In this document: one piece after another, positions 49,401-59,678 of the stretch | Position numbering within the stretch: position 1 is the first letter of the stretch | Layout: every line of letters starts with the position of its first letter | Source: Cristatella mucedo | Taxonomy: Eukaryota; Bryozoa; Phylactolaemata; Cristatellidae | Direction of reading: 5' to 3' | Assembly: GCA_009760855.2 (NCBI GenBank) | Contig: WPIO01000035.1 | Coordinates: 2,939,001 to 3,003,000, forward strand | DNA: 64,000 nt | Translations under genes and position numbers: made by a program | The notes under the pieces: generated by a model | Seen by the model: only the letters and a program-made list of their open reading frames with translations | Told to the model about the DNA's origin: nothing | Database searches by the model: none

Positions 49401-52400
49401 GTTTGTGGAGGAGGTTATCAGTTTAGTGTCAAGATGGCGAATGTATTGTTTTGGGTGGTATGTCCGAATTTCAACCTAACCAGGATTACAGAAGACCAGC
49501 AAAAGTGGCATAACGGACTGTAAAGACACGTCTCTCGTTCACATGTATGCCGGTTGCTTAAGCTTCTGGTGTTCTTATAGCAGTTTCGTTATGACTTCGC
49601 TAACCTGTCCCCACATCGGCTACCGGCTAACTGAAACCGTTTTCATGCAGATCTGTCTTTTTTTGCTCAGTGTTCACGAACTGGGAGTCGTGCAATCGCT
49701 ATGCCATCAAGAACACACTGGGACAGCAAGTGTATTTTGCTGCAGAAGAGTCTGACGCCTGCCATCGCCAGTGCTGTGGGGCCAATCGCGGCTTCACCAT
49801 GCACATAACTGACAACCTGGGCCAGGTACTCTGAGCATTAGCAGAGTGGCTGTAAACTCCTTGCTTTGCTGGTCGTTGTACCACTGCTGCTAGAGCTGAA
49901 ACTGCTAGTGCTGTAGCTGCTGATGCTGCTTGATGTCCCCAACTTACTGACGTGCTTCGTTCAGCCGGCTGGTGTTGATGCTGTTCTGTCAGCAACGTCT
50001 CACTGCCACGTGATATCAGCAAGAAGTGGCCACTGAGCCCACAAGAAGCCGGAAATGGTATTTGGTGGTCAGATGAATGAGGATCCGTTGGGGCTTAGTA
50101 ATCATCATTTGGTTCACTAGGCCCTAACTTGGGCTTGGGTCACTGATAAAAAAGAGGGCTTGGGTCCACGTGTGCCCTATGAACTGCTCAGGTCCTACTT
50201 ACCTACTGGCACTTCTCTCTTACCCATGCCCAACCTACTCTCTGCCTCTCCTTGCCACCAGTGCAGCTGACTGCCGTGAGCCTGATGGTTCTTCCTTTGC
50301 CCCACTAGCCGTGCACCTGGCAGGTCTTTATCGACCTGCCTAAAGGCTATTCTGGGCATGGCCGGTTTAATCTGCCCCTTCGAAAGGATGTTAGAAATGT
50401 GGTTGGCTCTGAGATTCCTGTCTTGAGATTGAAGCCATTCGATGTTTGTTCGTGGGGGGTACATTACATATTTCAGAGAGGGTTCCATCTAGGGTTCAGA
50501 CAGCTTCGTTTACCATTGCTGTCATCTTCTGTCTGGTCCCTAAGCTGCCACCAGGCAGAATGCCTCTAGGCCCATGGAAAGGTGCATTCAATTTAAACAA
50601 TTTCGCTGATATCAGGAGCCCTCTTAAAGCATGCTGCTACTCGCTGCTTGGGGACATCTCCCGTGTAATAACATTCTATGGAGTATGTTGGCAAATTTTC
50701 CTGAATATTACTTAAAACCTAGCAGTAGTTCCTGAAATTAGTACTGTATTTAAAAGGACCAGCCAATAGCTAATGTTGCTTATTTATCGCGGAGAAAGAA
50801 CTTTATTAATGTGGAATTGATTTAGAATTCTTCAAGTTTTGATGACTGAAGCAACTAACAAGCTATTATGTTCGATGACTTTGCAGCACTTACCAAACTT
50901 TGCCAGGGTCAGCCAATCCTTGTTGGCTAAGGGCATATCAGGTGGTTTTCCACCAGGCATACCCTTATGGGTCGGTCCACAGTCCAGGTCTAGGCACTAG
51001 GATAGATTACTTCGTTCAGTGTCTGCAATTATGAGTGCTGTTATGCACTGGCCAATTGATCTGCTTCCTTTTGAGCATTTTCTCAGCAACCTTTGTGGAG
51101 TGTTCACAGGCCTAGTCCTTTTTTGGGTGTTCTACAAATGCATTCTTCAACAATATGTATTCTCATTGCGAAAATGCATGCAATTTACACCAAGTCCTGG
51201 GTGTTAGCAGGTCCCACTACAGGCATGGGTGGAACCTCGCTGAACAATATCATGATCGCGTTACTCCCCGAGAACATCTGTCGTACCACAGTGCTGTCCC
51301 TAATCACAGCGTTGCTGGTGCAGTGCTTCTGCAGGAGCTTCCGGTTGCTCTGTGGCATGCTATGAGCATTCGAGGGGGAACGTTCGTTTGCTGGGTACCA
51401 AGAATGTGTGCTCCCAGTGAACAGGAGCACGGCTGCTGTTCTCTGCCCTCCAACCAGTTGGTTGTTCAAACATTATTTTCGTGGTTTGCAGCCTTCTCGA
51501 GAGCATCCTCAAGTGTTGTCTGAGATGATGGCCGGGGTCCCATCAGTCGCCGACAACATCCGGCTGTAGCATGGCAGCTCTAGTCTCAATGCTCCCTCGT
51601 ATGCCTGGTATGCCTATGGAGGGAGGTGGCAAGGCATCTGGATTTTTACTGGCATGGCATTGACAGAGTGCATGCGGAGACTCATGACTAGTACCAAGGT
51701 GCCCGGTGTTTGTAAAACATATAGGTGCAAGTGACTTTTTTGAAGCATGGAAGCTCGACGATGGGGCATATTTGATATTTTGATAGTTCACTGTGTTCAA
51801 ACGATAGCACAGCTGGCATAGTTAGTTTCTGAAATCCTTGCAAGGGACTGCTGCATAAGTCCAGCATGCCTCTATTCCATCACGAGCTACACTTTTAAGT
51901 CGACCTGCTGTTTCCTTTGTACACTTCTGCTGTCGAGCTTAATTAAGCTGTATGGTGCTTCAGCATATAAGCACAAATAATCTGCCTGACTGGCTAGTCT
52001 TGCTCTCGGAAATGGCAGACAACTGGCCGTCGGTGAGCAGCTGCTGGTTGCAGCTCCACAACCAGCAAGAAGTAATGGAAACCTCACCTCTTCCAGCCCA
52101 TAATATTGAGGCAACCCACTGTAATCCCAAGGGACAAATCACTATTTAGTGCTTCGCAGCAGATTTCCGGAGCAGCTGCCAGCCAGTCGGCCCTCTCGGT
52201 TTCCACTCGGCATGCTCATTGTGTTTCTGGGATGCTGGGAGATGGGGCACGTGCACTGCTGCTCCCTGGCCGAAGGCATGCCTGGCTTGCCGCTGCATTT
52301 GACAGTGTGCACGGAACGTCCCCGCCATGCTATTGCTCGGATTGGCTGCCGGCATTTGAGAATTTGAGATTGTTCGATTTACCCATGGAAGAGCTTGCTT

Positions 52401-55400
52401 GCGACTTGACAGGAAGTCGTGCGTGTCAACCGAGAGTTCAAGTGCTGCGCCGGCTGCAACTGGTGCGCCAACTCCGACTGCTGTGCCATGACCGTGGCCG
52501 TGGAGGCGCCCGTTGGCCAGGTCGTCGGCTACGTGCGCCAGATGTAAGCAGCTGTGTGAATCAGCACGTCTTTAAGCGGTGCTCACAAAGCAGGCTAGCA
52601 GCAGCTTTCGCGAACCTGTGCCACTTGTGCAACCTACTTGACCTTGGGGTTAAGGGGGTCCTTTTAAGTTGCGTTTACACGGCAAACTATCCCACATATT
52701 TTGGACATATTTTCATGAAATTTGGGCAACGAAGAATCATACGTCACAACATTTCGGGGAGGAGCCAAGTCTGCAGACTCATCGGGAGTATCGGTCTTAA
52801 CTTTTTGGCTGCTTTTTGGTCCAGCCGACCAACTAAAACCCCGGTCTCCTCACATACTCCAAACTGCCAAAATAAAAATGGCTGAAGTTCGTAGGCTGGA
52901 GTATATTAAGGCAGTCGGAGCAAGACCGTGCATATGGGATGCTTATGCATTGTAACCAATACTTCAGCCTTTTCTACACAGAATACCCCGGACGTCTGTT
53001 TATCAAATCCACCAACAAACCGTAAGGGCATACATTACTTTGTACTACTCCCTTTCCCAAAAACAGCTTTTTCTAAAATGCTTACCCCTGTTATGTATAT
53101 TCTCCTCTTCTACTCTACTATGCTGACTGAAGTGGCAAACTCAACTTCTGCTGATGTTGGCTTGGCGTCTTCCTGGGAAACCTTCTTTAATACCAGCCTC
53201 ATCGATTAGCGAACGGGCTGTGAGCTAAATAAGTCGGCCATAAAATCTGTCGCGAGCCACACTAAATCTGTCGCTTAAACGTCCTAGCTAGAAGGATAGT
53301 CGGCATCTCTATGGAGGAAAGTCTGCCGTGTAAACATAGCTTAAGACGACCTTTAGGTCGTTGACTGGAGCCCTGTTGCACACGTGAAGCTCCTGGATTG
53401 AGATCAAGTTCACTTAGGGCATTGTACAAACGAATTATTTTCTTTTTAATCATACTCGCTTCGTTATAGCAGTGCATGGGAATTTGACGGGATTAGCTGC
53501 CACCTGTCTGTCTGGGCACATTGAACCTGCATGGATAAACTAAGATTGGGCTTCAGCTAGCCTGCTAGTGTAGGTGTAGTAACGTTAACCAACAAAATTG
53601 GGTTTGCATTCTTTCTTTATTGTGAGACTAGCTACCTCTTTTCCTTCTTTTTTTCGCGTTCAGACCTGCAAGAAAAGCATTTTTGAACGAATGGTAATAG
53701 TAATAATAATAAAAAATTTATATAGCGCTCTCAGAGAACTCAATTTCTTTCTAGGCACTTAAGATTTGTTGCAAAGGAAGCACAATCGAAGGATTAGCTT
53801 AAACGGCTTCTGACTCCAAATGGGGCCAATGATACACTAGGGTTGCTGACGTAGTCACTGTACGGCAAGCAAATGCCATTCATTCGGAGGTAGATTTCGT
53901 CAGGTGGCCTTACAAGGTCGCCTCGACTAGAAGTGTCCATCTAGTGGCCAGGCTGTTTACTGACACGAGTCTTGTTCACTCACTGCAGTGGTCAGCATTT
54001 GCCAGTAAACTAGCTCACATAGGCTTGTTAAACTTGCTCAGATCAGCTCGTTGAAGTTAGTAAATCTAGGCAGTACTCAACGCAACTGAAAGATTATACA
54101 CTCGTGAATTGCAAATGATGAGATCATGTAAACCGCAAAATGGAGCCATGTATAAGTGCACAGCAAGCTAGGTCCTGATCGATTCATCAACTTTGGCCTT
54201 TCCTTGCATACAGGCACAGACTTTAGAAAAGTTTCGGAGGCTGGGGAAGCATTAGATCAGTGGTTCTCAACCTTCCTACTAATGCCTCTACCCATAAATA
54301 CTGTTCCTTTTGCTGTGGCGACCCCCAACCATCACATTATTGTGCGCGAAATTTGGAAATGCCTGTTTTCCGATGGGGTCATGGCGAACCCTGTAAAAGG
54401 TTCGTTTGGCCCCCAAAGGGGTCGTGACCCTCAGGTTTGAGAACCATTGCTTTAGATGGTCTAAGGGAAGTATGCCGAATGGGCTTCAAGTTTTAAAGAG
54501 CGTGGAATATCAGAGGGCAGAGAAAAATCCAGCGCAGGTCTTAGTGGATTGATAAACATAGCAGAGATGGGAGATTTAGCACACAGTAGAGTGGCAGGCA
54601 CAGGTCAATGCTGGAATTCTGAATGGCGACTTCAGCAAGATGCTGATCGTCGTTGCAGCCTCAGCAGCAATGCTTGGCGAGTTTTTGGTCTAAAATAAAT
54701 TAAATACTAGCTGATTTAACAGCCTCTTTTTGTATAGCGACAGAGGAGCCTTTACGGCTATCACCACTGCTTGCAGTGGCGATAAAGGATCGCCCACCGC
54801 AGGATTCGAACTCACGACCTCGGGGCCGAGGTCGTGAAAACCAACCGCCTTACCTAGTGAACCATTACGGTCTACAGGGATCCGCCCGGCAAATTGCTTG
54901 CAATTGATAGTCATTCATTCACATGTATTATCATTCACAAGTGACATTCACATGGCATTCGCACGAGTACGTCATTCACACGAGCACTTCATTCGCACGA
55001 TTTGTGCATGAGGCATTTCCTGACTGGCTTGTGCCAAAGCAACTGCGCTAGGCCTTGCCAACGATCTCCATTACATTGCAGGCAGAGCTGCTGTGCTCCA
55101 AAGTATGTTATTATGGATGCTCAGCAGTCCGTGGTCCTGCAAATCGAAGGTCCAGTGATTATCTGCCAGGGTCCCTGCTGCACGAACGATCAGGATTTCA
55201 TGGTAAGTGAACAGTTGCATTTCATGGCCAATGGACCCACTTTGGCAGCTGCTATCACATTTCTGTCTGCTTGGGGCAACTTCCTTCTTTATAGCCGGCG
55301 AGCAATGTCCGTTTGGTAGTCTTCTTTGAGCTGCCAGACAAGTGTTCTGCATCGTGTCTTTGAAGAAGTCTCATACAGTAAAAGCTGAGCCGGCTTGTGC

Positions 55401-58400
55401 GAGAGCTTGTGCCTGCCTCTACTTAGTGGTTAGCTTGCCGAGAATATTACTTTTGCATGATGCCGTGTAGTCAATGGAGCCAGTTGCTGTTGTGAGCATT
55501 TGCCATTACTTGGCAGAGAGGGCACGCTCTTTCCAGATATCTGAAAGTCGCAGATGGCACTTGCAATTCAATTTGCCCTGTTTACCCGATGCAATCATAT
55601 TGTTAATGCTCTGGGCACTGAGGGATTGCCGTAATAAAACGTCCTAAAATGATACAGATCGGGATTGGCTTGTGTGCACTCTCTCAGTACCACTAATGCC
55701 AACAACTGATATGGATTGAAAGCTTGACCGGTGTCACGGTTTCGTGAGAGCAAGGTATGCAAAATAATATTTAAAGGTTAACTGATTCCACAGCCTCGTG
55801 TATTTAGAAGCAGAATAGTCTTAGTGGCTATCGCCCGTTTGCAGTAAGCAATAAAGAATTGTCTGCTGCAGGACTCGAACCCATCCATGATCAGGGAGGT
55901 GAAGTGCAAGCTCTTCTTCCATAGGCCAAGACAATGAGATCAAATTTCATGTGTAGATGTGGTGCTATGGCTTGAGAACTTTAGAACTCTTACAAAGTCG
56001 GGCCTGTACGATTTGGGTTATGTTCAGATCGTGATGATTGGTCACTCATAAGGAGTCTTGGTATCACAGGAAGACAGAGTGGCCTGGTTTGTTTTGTGTC
56101 GAGCCTTTTGTGGAACAAGCAGCATAACATCGTCAGTCACCGACTGCTTATCAGTGCTCATTTGTGGCATCTGGCCATGATTGTGCTGTCACATATCATG
56201 AGCACCTCTGCATTATGATGAAGGTACTTGGTACCAAAAGCTGAGATTTCGCCTCTAACACTGAATTGCTCTGTAGCAAGTCTGACGGCTAGTTTTTGTT
56301 ATAGTAATAAGAGGGCGTTCTCAATGTCAGGCTGCAAACTCGAAGTTTATTAGCCTCTGCATGCATCGGTTGATGACGTCGCAATGCGAACGGCACAGTC
56401 GCTGTCGTTGTGCTAGGAGGTCGTGAAGCTGAGCCTCCCAAGTGCTTGGTTGCTTATGCTCATCTCCCCCTCTATTACAACCGTATCCCTGACAGTCACG
56501 CCCGCTATCTCTGCCCCCCTGACTAGAACTTTATCCCCATTGTCATGCTAGCCATCACTGGTTGCTCCATATTATAGGGTGCATGCAAATTATCTATCGC
56601 ATTTTTGTTTGGTAATTGCCAACGTTTACCAAGCGTTTATACTTTTTCTAATAGCTTGATCCCAACCATTACTGAGCTCGGTAGGTGGCTCACCTTCTTG
56701 TTTTTGACATAGTCATAACTTAAATATAGACCTGCTTTTGCCATCAACCCTTCGTACAGACCAGGGATTGGCAAATTTTTCGGATCGCTAGGCTGTTTCA
56801 GGAGGTCAAGAAGGCATGCTAGGCCGGAAGAAACCAAGCCCACTCCGTCAAGCCGGTATTGTGGGCATGGTCAGGCAAACAAACAAACAATCGCAACCGA
56901 CATGCACAAAGCAATTGTAAGGGCAGGCATTTATTATCCCTCCCCGGTCAGGGCTTCTGTTTCATACAAGCTCCTGATGCAATCTGTAAAAACAACACGG
57001 GCCACAGCTTAACCTGAAACCAGTAGTAATGAAGGTGAACGAAAGCGACATTTCATTTATGCCGGATCCAACAATAAATAACTAGGGGGCATAATCATAC
57101 TGATAATAATACTGTATTATAGCACCTCATAGCACCCAATTTCTTTCTAGGCATTTCGCATTTGCTGCTACGGAAGCCCGATCGAATGGTTAGTGGTAGC
57201 ATGCTCAATTACAACAAGTATAGCAGGATTAGTGGCAGCATGCATAGTGTCAGCACTCATGTGCACACAATCACATGGACCAACTAAATACTGTGATAAA
57301 TAGATGCGTTTGAGCTTCTTTTTAAATGTGGTCGAAACAGGTATTGTCGTGAAGCCTGTCGGTAGAGAGTTCCAGGCTTGGAGCATACGAACTTTCTACC
57401 GATAAGATATGGATATGGTCTCAAAAAGGATTTGAGGTTCGTACCAGGTGTAGGTAAACGGTTAGACTCCGATAAGGGATGGTCTGATGCTTAACCTGGT
57501 GGAAGAGTAGATCTGATAGGTAGGCTGGAGCCATAGAATAAGGGGCCTAAAAGTGAGTAACAGAACCTTGAAGTCAATACCCTGCTTGACTGGAAGCCAA
57601 TTTGAATCGATGGGAAGTGGTGTGATCTGGCAACTGCTCACGTAGAGGCTCGCGACAGACATGCCTAGCTGCAGAGTTTTACAACAGCTGTAAGCCCTTG
57701 ATTGCACATGCCACTAGACCAGCAAGCAGTGGGTTATATAAGTCAAGACGGGATGTCACGAATGCATGGACCAACTTAGACGTGGTATCCCTGTCTAAAC
57801 AAGCTAGAATTCTAGCAATGTTATGTAGCTGAAAGTAGGCAGTCATGACTGTGGAGTTGATGTGGTCGTCTGATGAAAGGTCGCTTTGGAATAGGCCGCC
57901 TAGATTTCACGTAGATTGTGCAGGAGACATGCAGGTAGAGCCGATTTTGAACGTTACATTTTCCAATTTCTAAATCGCGCTTGGTCTTCCCATTAATTAG
58001 TAATTTGGTTTATCATCATTAGGCTGGAGTTGATTGCTAGCCAGGCCATACCTGGCCTGCCGGAGTTCGCCGACCTCTGTAGAGGCATTTTATTTATTTG
58101 TGCATTCTGTTAATTTATAGGCACAGCTTAGCGTAATGCATATACACAGATTGTAATTGACTATAAGGTTGTGCTAGCGGCTGTCAACTCAATAGTACGG
58201 TGCTTGTGCTGCACTACTCAGGTTCTGGTTTCGTGTAGCAGCAAATCCCGCACTGCCTACTGTAAGTGGGTGAATGCAGCAAATGCTCCTTTGCTTTATG
58301 CTGCTATGTGACTTAAGGTGATGAATCAGCCAATCTTACTTGATTATTATCCACGAAGCCTACTCCCGAAATAAATTACTTTATCAAAAGGAAGTCAGGC

Positions 58401-59646
58401 TTAGCATCTACTGCCTCTCATGTCGTTGATAATTTTAATTTATCCGAAGTGTGTTAAACAGATTATTGTTGGCTGAAATACCATTGTATTGCAGTGAAGC
58501 TGGTCTATGTGACTACTGGGCTTGCAGATTATTTTTTAGCAGCCTCTGTTGTTGGTTAGTTGGTGGCAGGTCGTCTTTTCATTGTGAGGCTTTCTTGCAG
58601 CGGTTAGCTCTAGTGTGCTGTGCATGTTTCCCTGCAGCTCTATTCAGCTGACAAGGCTCATCAAGTTGGCAAGATAAGCAAGCAGTGGTCCGGATTCGCA
58701 CAGGAAATGTTCACGACTGCCGATAACTTTGGGATATCCTGTAAGTGTTTAGATTTCTTGATACAGAAATGTCAATCGTACCCACCAGATGACTTTTGGA
58801 CTCTTATTTTCCTACCTATTTTGAGCAGAGACGTTTTATTTTACGTGTCATTTTAATGTGTGACAAACTGAGATAGTTATCTTTCTAGGGTTGGGCAACT
58901 CTGAGTTAGCCTCCAGCCTCAGCTGAACCAGTGAATAGCTCGTCAATCTCTTTCAGTTCCCTGAAATTCCACGACCTAATTATTAACTTATTAGCCAGGC
59001 TTTGCATTACACTCCCTGCTCTCCCGACTCAAGTCTTTTAGCCGGGTCTCTAACCAACCTTCCGTATGTCCTTCAGAGACAGTGCCTTCAGTTTCGTTAC
59101 TTCCAAAGCCTGAAACTCTCTATCTTCTTTCAGCATTGCTGCTCATAACTTGACGACGTTTCAAAAAAAGCTAGCACAAATATTCCGTACAGAATTTGCT
59201 CTATTCGTGTGAATTGGTCCTTGGATGCTTATGCTTGTCGCAATTAGTCATGTGATCATTAATTCATTGAATGCTCTCTTTTCAGCATGCTTAAAATGTG
59301 TCAATAATTTGTAGTTCTGTAAAAGTGCTTTATGCATATTTATGATTGTTGTAATTAGTATTCCTATAAGTTAGATCATTCAAATGTTTAGCTTTTGTCT
59401 CTTATCCAATGGTAAACCTCCATAGTTTGCTAGTTTGTGGTGTCCCAAGTCGCCATAATTTTTGGAGTAATTGTGACACCAGATTTAAGTTCCTAGATTA
59501 AATTTGTATCTGACTTCCACATAGTTTATCATCCTTAAAATATGTGATGTGATTTTTACTCAGCCTTCTGAGAGATCATCTTGGAATAACCGTAATGGAC
59601 TTCCGGTCAAAAAGCAGAAAAAAGCCTAAAATTTTGTTTTATTCTG

Positions 59647-59678
<32 letters not shown>

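Noticed and set aside
52106-52885. 259-codon + strand frame
   Set aside because: It runs in the wrong frame through scramblase exon 4 and across its donor site into the intron; an accidental frame.
53378-53450. Part of the Harbinger-like element
   Set aside because: It lies beyond the right TTAA border and matches the SINE-B tail instead.
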